A DNA stretch of 64,000 nt from Kordia jejudonensis (GTDB lineage: Bacteria > Bacteroidota > Bacteroidia > Flavobacteriales > Flavobacteriaceae). The stretch's first letter is position 1. Every line of letters begins with the position of its first letter. Under the pieces are notes generated by a model. The model made no database searches. It saw only the letters and a list, made by a program, of their open reading frames with translations, and had not been told where the DNA came from. Below, piece by piece: positions 17,845 to 24,943 of this stretch. The position numbers and the translations under genes are program-made. The stretch is from the NCBI RefSeq assembly GCF_001005315.1, contig NZ_LBMG01000033.1:1-64000 (forward strand), read 5' to 3'.

Positions 17845-17875
17845 AAGCCGTTTCAATTTTGAAACGGCTTTTTTT
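17845..17875 (+). terminator. rpsA terminator
   Basis: The arms AAGCCGTTTCA and TGAAACGGCTT with a short loop are followed by seven T. Confidence 0.9.
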
Positions 17876-17906
17876 ATGTTTTTTTAGGAATAGTCCGAAT
17901 AGAAAA

Positions 17907-18173
17907 CTAATCTATATCATTAGCTGTATCTGCTGCCTCAAAGCCTTCTTTGAAAAAGTCTTCTAAACTTACATCCAAAGCTTTCAATACTTTTAAAAGC
18001 GAACTAAAACGTAAATCCTGTCCGTTTTCATATCTACCGTATTGCGCTCTTGAAATATTATTTTCAAAAGCAAATTGTTCATAATTTCTATACCCTTTTT
18101 GCTTTCGTAAATCTTTCAAACGATTTCCCAGATTTTCAAGATTTTTTTCTATATAATTTTCTAAGTCTGTCAT
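17907..18173 (-). CDS. XRE-family HTH regulator
   Basis: An 88-residue DNA-binding protein (start chosen at 18173; a longer reading to 18212 adds 13 hydrophobic residues before 'MTDLENY'). The helix-turn-helix covers about 13-70: 'GNRLKDLRKQKGYRNYEQFAFENNISRAQYGRYENG' and 'LLKVLKALDVSLEDFF'. It is divergent from the grasp-with-spasm precursors, and the 231-base gap between them holds three inverted repeats, so it may regulate that locus. This link is an inference from position. Confidence 0.85.
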   Translation of the reverse strand: MTDLENYIEKNLENLGNRLKDLRKQKGYRNYEQFAFENNISRAQYGRYENGQDLRFSSLLKVLKALDVSLEDFFKEGFEAADTANDID

Positions 18174-18208
18174 ACTTACAAATAACAGATAGATACTATT
18201 TTTTAACA

Positions 18209-18345
18209 ACACCTTTAAAAATGTATCTAATAAGGTGTATTTTAATGTAGGTAAATTTGTAAATGTGTAATCTTTTTCTTTTATTTGGTAAGGTATTTAC
18301 GTTTTAGTAAATGCGATGTATACATTTCAATTGATTGCAATCAAT
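18209..18345. promoter_or_regulatory. Three inverted repeats, candidate operators
   Basis: The gap between the XRE gene and the first precursor contains ACACCTT-N16-AAGGTGT (18209-18238), ATTTAC-N6-GTAAAT (18295-18312) and the perfect 16-base palindrome ATTGATTGCAATCAAT (18330-18345). TAAATTTG at 18252-18259 fits the -7 consensus on the plus strand. Small XRE regulators usually bind such dyads, so these are candidate operators. Confidence 0.5.
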
Positions 18346-18346
18346 G

Positions 18347-18382
18347 AAGCGGAAGCCGAAAAGCTTATAAATAAGAGTAGGT
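18347..18382 (+). promoter_or_regulatory. RiPP upstream element, grasp-with-spasm copy
   Basis: AAGC (18347-18350) can pair with GCTT (18363-18366). The loop between them holds GCC (18355-18357), which can pair with GGT at 18380-18382, giving an H-type pseudoknot. The pattern GCCGAAAA...GTAGG is shared with the elements at 27033, 27443 and, in part, 27905, and ends a similar distance before the ATG. It may instead be a promoter for an alternative sigma factor. Confidence 0.5.
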
Positions 18383-18404
18383 ATAATTTTATTAATTTAG
18401 AAAT

Positions 18405-18623
18405 ATGAAAAGAATACATGAATTTGAAAAGGAAAATCATCAACTAGACGATAATATATTATCTCAGATCATGGGAGGAGAAACTACTCTTTCAAGTAGA
18501 AAATATAAAGGAACTGATGGGTGCATGCATACCTACACTGATGAGTTTGAAGACTGTAATGGCGATGGTATTTGGAACCAAGGAACTGAACAAGGGACTA
18601 GTTGTGAAGAAATAGAATGTTAA
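18405..18623 (+). CDS. Grasp-with-spasm precursor peptide A
   Basis: A 72-residue peptide. The leader has a 'HEFEKENHQL' stretch and ends at GG (24-25). The core has Cys40 and an acidic calcium-loop-like motif from Asp50 (D-x-N-G-D-G-x-W-N), then Glu, Thr and three more Cys (51, 67 and 72 are the other Cys). Acid side chains with nearby Thr or Lys are what ATP-grasp graspetide enzymes join as esters or amides. It aligns along its length with the next gene, with GG and Cys40 at the same positions. The precursor role is inferred from this and from gwsG and gwsS downstream. Confidence 0.8.
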   Translation: MKRIHEFEKENHQLDDNILSQIMGGETTLSSRKYKGTDGCMHTYTDEFEDCNGDGIWNQGTEQGTSCEEIEC

Positions 18624-18642
18624 ATATCAAAATTATAGAATT

Positions 18643-18879
18643 ATGAAAAGTATAAATAAATTTTCAAAAGAAAATAAAGAGTTAAGTCGAGTAAATTTAG
18701 CTAAAGTATATGGTGGAGGAATAGAAACTTCTTATTGGAGAGAAAATGAAACTGCTACTTGTGTTACACATGTTCACGATACCTTTAATGATCTAAATGG
18801 AGATGGGCATAGAAATCCAGGGGAAAGTGGAACTATTTGTCATGATACACAATGTATCGAATCTTGTCCAGATACTTAA
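18643..18879 (+). CDS. Grasp-with-spasm precursor peptide B
   Basis: A 78-residue paralogue of the preceding peptide, 19 bases downstream. The leader opens with 'KSINKFSKENKEL' and ends at GG (24-25). The core has Cys40 and the loop D50-x-N-G-D-G-x-x-N-P-G-E, which matches a 12-position EF-hand-like or SdrD-type calcium loop, followed by 'SGTIC' and further Cys. Duplicated precursors with one enzyme set are common in RiPP loci. Confidence 0.8.
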   Translation: MKSINKFSKENKELSRVNLAKVYGGGIETSYWRENETATCVTHVHDTFNDLNGDGHRNPGESGTICHDTQCIESCPDT

Positions 18880-18972
18880 AATTTTTAATAAATCCATTTT
18901 ACATTATTAATTTATAATGTAAAATGGATTATAATTAGCTACTAATGATACTTAACATCAAATCAATTAATA

Positions 18973-19536
18973 ATGAAGATTAGTAAACTTACTATATTAT
19001 CGCTGATTATGGTATTTATATTTTCTTGTAAAAGTAAATACGATTTAAGTGCGTCTGATATAGAATATATTATAAAAGAAGTGGATGAAATGTATGAAAG
19101 AGATCAAGGTATTAGAAAAAAACTATTGGAATTAGACATTTCTTATGGAGTAGATCAAAAAACATATGGTTCGTTTTTGTCAACAAGAGGTAAGAAGGAA
19201 TTACTAAAAGAAGAATATGTATCGTATAAGTCTAAAAGCGATAGTATATGGAACGCAATGCCGCCAATTGATGAAGTAAATACTAATAAGTTAATAACAT
19301 TAACGAAACAATACGGTTTTCCAAGTAAAGAACGTTTAGGTGTTTATAAAGCGAAAGCTTACTTTATTTTTGTTCATTCTGCACGTGAGTACTTTGACGA
19401 AATACGTACGCTAATTGATAAAGAGTATAAAGCAAAACGAATTTCAGAATATGAAAAAGCCTATATTTTTTGGCATTTAGATGGAAGAAATGGAATGATG
19501 CCGTCCGTAAACGAAGATGGATCGGTAAATTATTAA
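18973..19536 (+). CDS. Lipoprotein, DUF6624-like, in the RiPP locus
   Basis: A 187-residue predicted lipoprotein (lipobox 'FIFSC', Cys19), mostly helical, with 'RDQGIRKKLLEL', 'NTNKLITLTKQYGFPSKERLGVYKAKAYFIFVHS' spread over residues 45-130, a pattern I associate with DUF6624 proteins. It sits between the precursors and gwsG with an 18-base gap to gwsG, so it is probably in the same transcript. Its role is unknown; as an envelope protein it may act in export, immunity or perception of the product. Confidence 0.6.
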   Translation: MKISKLTILSLIMVFIFSCKSKYDLSASDIEYIIKEVDEMYERDQGIRKKLLELDISYGVDQKTYGSFLSTRGKKELLKEEYVSYKSKSDSIWNAMPPIDEVNTNKLITLTKQYGFPSKERLGVYKAKAYFIFVHSAREYFDEIRTLIDKEYKAKRISEYEKAYIFWHLDGRNGMMPSVNEDGSVNY

Positions 19537-19554
19537 TCTTTTTATTTTAGGAAT

Positions 19555-20505
19555 ATGGCAATTATAATTTCTGAAAACAGAGATACTACAACTAATAAAG
19601 TGATAGATTGGTGTTTGAAAAACAATACAGATGTTCGTAGAATCAATAGTAATCTATGCGCTCGATTATCTTTTGAAATAAGCGATGAAGATGATTCAGT
19701 ATGCATCAACAAACAAAAAATTTCTGCAAATGAGAAAATTTGGAATAGGCGCGGAAAAATAAATACACTACCAAAAGAAGAACTATTGAAAACACCTTTT
19801 TACAATTACTTAAAGCGTGAAGAAGATAGTCTTGTTAAATCAGTAGAATTCCATTTCAAAAGCCGTAATTCATATACAGGTTCATATATAAAAGAAGTTG
19901 AAAATTACAAAATTGCTCATTTAGTAAGTGCTAAAAAAGTAGGATTAAAAATCCCTCGAACAATCGTCACGAATTATAAAGAAGAATTAGTCAATTTCTA
20001 TCAAAAAAATAAACCAATTATTTCTAAAGACTTAAGATATTCCGTGAACATTAGTGATGAAAATACAAAATATACGTCTATTGGCACTTTTGAAGTAACA
20101 GAAACAATGCTTGATCATCTTGATACTTATTTTGCACCTTGTTATGTTCAAGAACTAATAGCTAAAAAAGTTGAAATTAGAGTTTTTATCTTTAAAAAGA
20201 AGATGTTTTCAATGGCAATCTTTTCTCAAAATGATACACAAACAAAAATTGATTACAGAAATTACAATATTGAAAAACCAAATAGGGTTTCACCATTTAA
20301 GTTCCCCGAAAACGTAGAAAAGCAGCTTCTTAAATTTATGAATATTTCTAACTTAGATACAGGTTCGATCGATCTAATTTTAACTAAAAAAAATGAATTT
20401 GTATTCCTAGAAGTAAACCCACAAGGACAAATTGATTGGCTTTCAAAATATTGCAATTATTATATTGAAAAATATATTGCTGAAGAATTAGCTTATGAAA
20501 AATGA
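19555..20505 (+). CDS. gwsG: Grasp-with-spasm ATP-grasp peptide maturase
   Basis: A 316-residue ATP-grasp ligase of the MvdD/PsnB type, which activates Asp or Glu side chains of a precursor with ATP and joins them to Ser, Thr or Lys. The ATP-grasp region spans about 120-310, with 'YVQELIAKKVEIRVFIF' and the metal-binding end 'FVFLEVNPQGQIDWL'. The N-terminal third ('IWNRRGKINTLPKEEL') fits the family's precursor-binding part. The neighbouring SPASM protein identifies the grasp-with-spasm class. The 3' end overlaps a 53-codon ORF by 11 bases. Confidence 0.88.
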   Translation: MAIIISENRDTTTNKVIDWCLKNNTDVRRINSNLCARLSFEISDEDDSVCINKQKISANEKIWNRRGKINTLPKEELLKTPFYNYLKREEDSLVKSVEFHFKSRNSYTGSYIKEVENYKIAHLVSAKKVGLKIPRTIVTNYKEELVNFYQKNKPIISKDLRYSVNISDENTKYTSIGTFEVTETMLDHLDTYFAPCYVQELIAKKVEIRVFIFKKKMFSMAIFSQNDTQTKIDYRNYNIEKPNRVSPFKFPENVEKQLLKFMNISNLDTGSIDLILTKKNEFVFLEVNPQGQIDWLSKYCNYYIEKYIAEELAYEK

Positions 20506-20656
20506 TTTGCTTAAAAATGTTCCATTAACCATTCAAAATGCAACAGTTACACAAAAAATACTTCAAAAACATACTACGAAGTTAATCTCAATAAAGAAAT
20601 ATCAAAGTACACAAAATACAAGCGATATTTTTTATCGACCAATCTCCAAATTATAA
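20495..20656 (+). CDS. Small ORF between gwsG and gwsS
   Basis: ATG at 20495 to TAA at 20656 gives 53 residues, basic and Thr/Gln-rich, without Cys, GG leader or membrane segment. It starts 11 bases inside gwsG and stops 10 bases before gwsS, filling the gap exactly, so translational coupling is likely if it is real. I recognise no family. It might be a maturation partner, a third precursor without a GG site, or chance. Confidence 0.45.
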   Translation: MKNDLLKNVPLTIQNATVTQKILQKHTTKLISIKKYQSTQNTSDIFYRPISKL

Positions 20657-20665
20657 GAACTTTTT

Positions 20666-21742
20666 ATGAGTACAGCCCCAATTTTTAACATGCATAGTAA
20701 TTGTATTATTGTTAAGGGCGCAAATAGAAGTACTATTTGTGACTTGCAACGTAATGAAGTGAAACTTATTCCAAATGATTTACAAAACCTTATCGAACAG
20801 TATGAAGGGAAAACAAATGAAGAAATAAAAGCACAATACAATGAATCGGATTATGAGGTTGTTGATGAATATCTCAACTTCTTAGTAGAACATGAGTATG
20901 CTTTTTTTACAAATACGCCAGAATTTTATCCCAAACTGAATATAGAATGGTTTGAGGCTTCAAAAATAACTAATGCAATTATTGATATAAATTCAGATTT
21001 AGAATATGATGTTATAAAAGTACTTTCACAATTAGATGATTTGAACTGTAAACATGTACAAATTCGATTTTTTAATGTAATAAAGTTCAGTATAATTATC
21101 AAATTATTAGATTATTTAAACGAAACAGAATCTATTGTATCTTCAATAAATTTTGTGGTTTCTTTTACAAAAGAGTTTAGCGTCATAAAACTTGTAGAAT
21201 TATTTCGAGAACAACCTAGAATTAGTTCTTTCTTGATTTATAATCATACAAAAGAAGATGTTATCATTCCATTAAAAGAGAATCATACAAAATATATTAA
21301 ATGTGTAACCAAGAATATTAAATCGGCTTCACACTGCGGAGTAATTTCACAAGAATATTTTGTACCAAACATAAAAGCTTATACAGAAAGTTTGCAACAC
21401 AATTCCTGCCTAAACCGAAAAATCTCAATCGACACACAAGGCAACATTAAAAACTGTCCGTCAATGTCTGAAAGTTATGGAAACATTGAAAACACAACGT
21501 TAGAAGAAGCGTTGCACCAAAAAGATTTCAAAAAATACTGGAATATTACAAAAGATCAAATAGAAATCTGTAAGGACTGTGAATTCAGATACATCTGTAC
21601 CGATTGCAGAGCGTATAGAGAAAATCCTGAAGACAATTATTCAAAACCCTTAAAATGTGGATACGATCCATATACGAATGAATGGTCTGACTGGAGTAAA
21701 AATCCATTAAAACAAAAAGCTATAGAATGGTATAACTTGTAA
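20666..21742 (+). CDS. gwsS: Grasp-with-spasm SPASM-domain maturase
   Basis: A 358-residue protein. Residues about 10-80 look like a PqqD/RRE-type peptide-binding domain. The centre is a TIM-barrel-like radical SAM relic without any CxxxCxxC. The C-terminal SPASM domain is intact in Cys ('SCLNRKISIDTQGNIKNCPSM', then 'CKDCEFRYICTDCRAY', then 'LKCGYDP'). So SAM cleavage is not expected from this protein, and it more likely helps bind or present the precursor to GwsG. No dedicated peptidase or exporter follows; the next genes are pyrR and pyrB. Confidence 0.87.
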   Translation: MSTAPIFNMHSNCIIVKGANRSTICDLQRNEVKLIPNDLQNLIEQYEGKTNEEIKAQYNESDYEVVDEYLNFLVEHEYAFFTNTPEFYPKLNIEWFEASKITNAIIDINSDLEYDVIKVLSQLDDLNCKHVQIRFFNVIKFSIIIKLLDYLNETESIVSSINFVVSFTKEFSVIKLVELFREQPRISSFLIYNHTKEDVIIPLKENHTKYIKCVTKNIKSASHCGVISQEYFVPNIKAYTESLQHNSCLNRKISIDTQGNIKNCPSMSESYGNIENTTLEEALHQKDFKKYWNITKDQIEICKDCEFRYICTDCRAYRENPEDNYSKPLKCGYDPYTNEWSDWSKNPLKQKAIEWYNL

Positions 21743-21782
21743 AAAGTAGTACAAGTTTCAACTACTGTTCAAAATAAATCTG

Positions 21783-21809
21783 TACTTTTGTCTTCCAAAG
21801 ACCATTTGG
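21783..21809 (+). promoter_or_regulatory. pyrR promoter box and small inverted repeat
   Basis: TACTTTTG (21783-21790) fits TAnnTTTG and lies 28 bases before pyrR. Directly after it is CCAAA-GACCA-TTTGG (21795-21809), at or just after the expected transcript start, a possible operator or short 5' hairpin. Confidence 0.5.
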
Positions 21810-21818
21810 AGTAAAACT

Positions 21819-22370
21819 ATGAGTCAAAAAATCTTATTGAACTCAAAAGAGATCGGAATTATTCTACATCGATTGGCATGCCAGCTGATCGAAAATCATC
21901 TTGATTTTTCAAATACTGTATTGATCGGAATTCAACCTAGAGGAATTTATCTAGCAGAACGTTTGGCACGTATTTTACGTGATGAATATGATGTAAAAAA
22001 TATAGAATTAGGCTATCTCGATATCACTTTTTACCGAGACGATTTCCGCCGCAGCGAAAAAATACTTGAAGCAAACAAAACGAACATCAACTTTGTGGTT
22101 GAAAATAAAAAAGTCGTTTTTATCGATGATGTATTGTACACCGGAAGAAGTATTCGCGCAGCATTAACGGCAATTCAATCGTTCGGACGTCCAGATGAAA
22201 TAGAATTATTAGTATTAATCGACAGACGCTTTAGTCGTCACTTGCCAATTCAACCAAATTACAGAGGTCGACAAGTAGATGCCATCAACAAAGAAAAAGT
22301 AAAAGTAAACTGGTTGGAAAATGATGGCGAAGACATGATATATCTTATTAATCACGAAAAAGACAATTAG
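21819..22370 (+). CDS. pyrR: PyrR, pyrimidine regulator/uracil phosphoribosyltransferase
   Basis: A 183-residue type I phosphoribosyltransferase fold. The PRPP loop is 'VVFIDDVLYTGRS' (99-111), preceded by 'IGIQPRGIYLAERLA'. PyrR attenuates pyr operons in Firmicutes and also has uracil phosphoribosyltransferase activity. It lies two bases before pyrB. No terminator/anti-terminator leader of the Bacillus type is seen upstream, so regulation here may differ. Confidence 0.92.
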   Translation: MSQKILLNSKEIGIILHRLACQLIENHLDFSNTVLIGIQPRGIYLAERLARILRDEYDVKNIELGYLDITFYRDDFRRSEKILEANKTNINFVVENKKVVFIDDVLYTGRSIRAALTAIQSFGRPDEIELLVLIDRRFSRHLPIQPNYRGRQVDAINKEKVKVNWLENDGEDMIYLINHEKDN

Positions 22371-22372
22371 AA

Positions 22373-23302
22373 ATGAGTGAATTAAGTGTAAACCACTTGC
22401 TTGGAATCAAATATCTCAAAGAAGAAGATATACAACTCATTTTTGAAACGGCGGATCAATTTAAAGAAGTGATCAATCGTCCTATAAAAAAAGTACCTTC
22501 TTTACGCGATATTACCATTGCAAACCTATTTTTTGAAAACAGTACACGTACAAAATTGTCGTTTGAACTAGCCGAAAAACGTTTGTCAGCAGATGTCATT
22601 AACTTCTCAGCTTCGCAATCTTCTGTGAAAAAAGGAGAAACACTCATCGATACCGTAAACAATATTCTTTCCATGAAAGTCGATATGGTAGTCATGCGAC
22701 ATCCAAATCCTGGTGCGGGCGTATTTTTGTCTAAAAATGTTAGCGCAAGTATTGTAAATGCTGGAGATGGCGCACATGAACATCCTACACAAGCATTGTT
22801 AGATTCGTATTCTATTCGTGAAAAACTAGGCGATGTAGCTGGAAAAAATGTCGTGATTGTTGGCGATATATTACACAGTAGAGTTGCCTTATCAAACATA
22901 TTTGCACTAAAACTACAAGGCGCAAATGTAAAAGTTTGTGGTCCCAAAACACTCTTGCCAAAATACATTGAAAGTTTAGGCGTACAAGTTGAAACCAACT
23001 TACGAAAAGCATTAGAATGGTGCGATGTAGCCAACATGCTTCGTGTGCAAAACGAACGTATGGACATTAGTTATTTTCCGTCTACGCGCGAATATGCACA
23101 GCAATATGGAGTCACAAAAAACTTACTTGATTCATTAGACAAAGAAATTGTAATCATGCATCCAGGACCAATTAACCGAGGTGTGGAAATTACGAGTGAT
23201 GTAGCAGATTCCAAACAATCAATCATCTTAAATCAGGTTGAAAATGGAGTTGCCGTACGAATGGCTGTCATATACTTACTAGCTTCAAAAATAAAAAACT
23301 AG
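22373..23302 (+). CDS. pyrB: Aspartate carbamoyltransferase catalytic subunit
   Basis: A 309-residue enzyme joining carbamoyl phosphate and aspartate in pyrimidine synthesis. The carbamoyl phosphate motif STRTK is at 57-61 in 'FFENSTRTKLSFE', and 'HEHPTQALLDSYSI' and 'MHPGPINRGVEI' are also present. No pyrI regulatory chain is adjacent. It forms a two-gene unit with pyrR. Confidence 0.97.
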   Translation: MSELSVNHLLGIKYLKEEDIQLIFETADQFKEVINRPIKKVPSLRDITIANLFFENSTRTKLSFELAEKRLSADVINFSASQSSVKKGETLIDTVNNILSMKVDMVVMRHPNPGAGVFLSKNVSASIVNAGDGAHEHPTQALLDSYSIREKLGDVAGKNVVIVGDILHSRVALSNIFALKLQGANVKVCGPKTLLPKYIESLGVQVETNLRKALEWCDVANMLRVQNERMDISYFPSTREYAQQYGVTKNLLDSLDKEIVIMHPGPINRGVEITSDVADSKQSIILNQVENGVAVRMAVIYLLASKIKN

Positions 23303-23530
23303 AAAAAAGCATTCCTAAAATTGTAGCGTTAATTGCCTGACAACTCGTTTGTGAAGTAAATTTATAGAATTCACATATAAGTCACGAAGCAAAATTTGGA
23401 GCATTTTAAATTTCGATTATTGACTAAAATAGCGTTAAAGCTGTTTTTGATGTAAAAGGTATGCTGTAAATTTTGTAAATTGGTTAGTATAACCTAAAAA
23501 TACAGCAAAAACCCTCTAAACTTTTAACCT

Positions 23531-23863
23531 ATGATTTTAGACAAACAAGAAAATATTCTGATCATCACACAAGAATCTGCAAATACGATAGAACTTGTAA
23601 AAAAAATCAATGCGCGTTACGATGAAATTAAGCATGATAATATTATTGTCAATCTTTTCTCGTTTGAAAATTTGAAAAAAAGCGACTTGGTAGAATTTTT
23701 GCAAATCTCAAAAACACACAGAGCTGCCAAACATTCATTTGTGATTGTAACGAATAAAATAAGTACGGACGAATTGCCAGATGCCATCATGACTGTACCA
23801 ACATTAAAAGAAGCTTTTGATGTCATTGAAATGGAAGAAATAGAACGCGATTTAGGCTTCTAA
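23531..23863 (+). CDS. Small STAS-like protein upstream of rnz
   Basis: A 110-residue soluble protein with alternating strands and helices ('ENILIITQ', 'NIIVNLFSF', 'HSFVIVTN'). This pattern fits a STAS-like fold, and flavobacterial genomes often carry such a gene directly before ribonuclease Z. No catalytic residues are recognised. The role is unknown. The 228-base gap before it holds nothing clear. Confidence 0.65.
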   Translation: MILDKQENILIITQESANTIELVKKINARYDEIKHDNIIVNLFSFENLKKSDLVEFLQISKTHRAAKHSFVIVTNKISTDELPDAIMTVPTLKEAFDVIEMEEIERDLGF

Positions 23864-23986
23864 AGTTTACAGAAAACACTAACGAAATCTACATAGTAAA
23901 TGTTAAAAATAGATGATGAAGATCAAATTTTTGAAACTTTTACTGAGAGATCGAAGTAATTACACATATTCTTAATTTTATAATTA

Positions 23987-23994
23987 TATTTTTG
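23987..23994 (+). promoter_or_regulatory. -7 promoter box for rnz
   Basis: TATTTTTG fits TAnnTTTG about 22 bases before the rnz start. A -33 box is not clear. Confidence 0.4.
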
Positions 23995-24016
23995 TTACGA
24001 AATAAAATATAAACGT

Positions 24017-24925
24017 GTGAAATTAACAATACTTGGCTGTTATGCCGCAACACCAACAAAACATACAAATCCAACAGCACAAGTGCTCGAAATTCGCAAT
24101 CATATCTTTCTCATTGATTGTGGCGAAGGAACACAAGTGCAATTACGCCGTAGCAAAGTAAAATTTGCACGCATCAAACACATATTTATTTCACACTTAC
24201 ATGGAGATCATTTCTATGGACTTATCGGACTGATCTCCACGTTTATGCTCTTGGGTAGAAGTGCAGATCTACACATTTACGGTCCAAAAGGATTAAAAGA
24301 GCTAACCTTACTACAATTAAAACTAACCAAATCTTGGACGAGTTACACACTGTGTTTTCACGAATTGGAAAGTGATCAACCCGAAGTGCTATTTGAAGAT
24401 GACAAAGTAACGGTCACAACCATTCCGCTAAATCATCGTGTATATGCCAATGGTTTTCTATTCAAAGAAAAAGAGAAAGAACGCAAACTCAATATCAATG
24501 CAGTTTTAAATTATGAAATAGAACGCTGTTACTATCAAAACATAAAAAATGGTAGAGACATTACGTTAGATTCTGGCGAAGTCATTCCAAATGAAAAATT
24601 AACGTTCGATCCTCCAAAATCGAAAGGGTACGCTTTTTGTAGTGATACTGTATATTTTCCCCAAATAATTGATCAAATTAAAGAAGTAGATGTTTTATAT
24701 CACGAAGCTACATTTTTAGACAAACACGATCATTTAGCCTTAAAAACCAAGCATACAACCGCAAAACAAGCGGCAATGATTGCCAAAGACGCCAATGTTG
24801 GCCAACTCGTTTTAGGACATTTCTCAACACGTTATGACAGTATTCAAGAATTTAAAGAAGAAGCTGAAACCGTATTTGAAAATGTGGTCTTGGCAGACGA
24901 TGGAAAAGTGTTTGAGTTTAATTAA
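24017..24925 (+). CDS. rnz: Ribonuclease Z
   Basis: A 302-residue metallo-beta-lactamase-fold endonuclease that trims tRNA 3' ends. The zinc motif HxHxDH is 'SHLHGDHFYG' (His60, His62, Asp64, His65). Also present are the exosite region around 'YGPKGLKELT', 'FCSDTVYF' and 'LGHFSTRY'. The start is a non-ATG codon (GTG). It precedes the TPR/AraC gene by 18 bases. Confidence 0.95.
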   Translation: MKLTILGCYAATPTKHTNPTAQVLEIRNHIFLIDCGEGTQVQLRRSKVKFARIKHIFISHLHGDHFYGLIGLISTFMLLGRSADLHIYGPKGLKELTLLQLKLTKSWTSYTLCFHELESDQPEVLFEDDKVTVTTIPLNHRVYANGFLFKEKEKERKLNINAVLNYEIERCYYQNIKNGRDITLDSGEVIPNEKLTFDPPKSKGYAFCSDTVYFPQIIDQIKEVDVLYHEATFLDKHDHLALKTKHTTAKQAAMIAKDANVGQLVLGHFSTRYDSIQEFKEEAETVFENVVLADDGKVFEFN

Positions 24926-24943
24926 AAAAATACAGCTTTACAT

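Noticed and set aside
21742-21819. Bacillus-type PyrR-controlled terminator before pyrR
   Set aside because: The gap is only 76 bases and shows just one short inverted repeat, not the anti-terminator and terminator pair.
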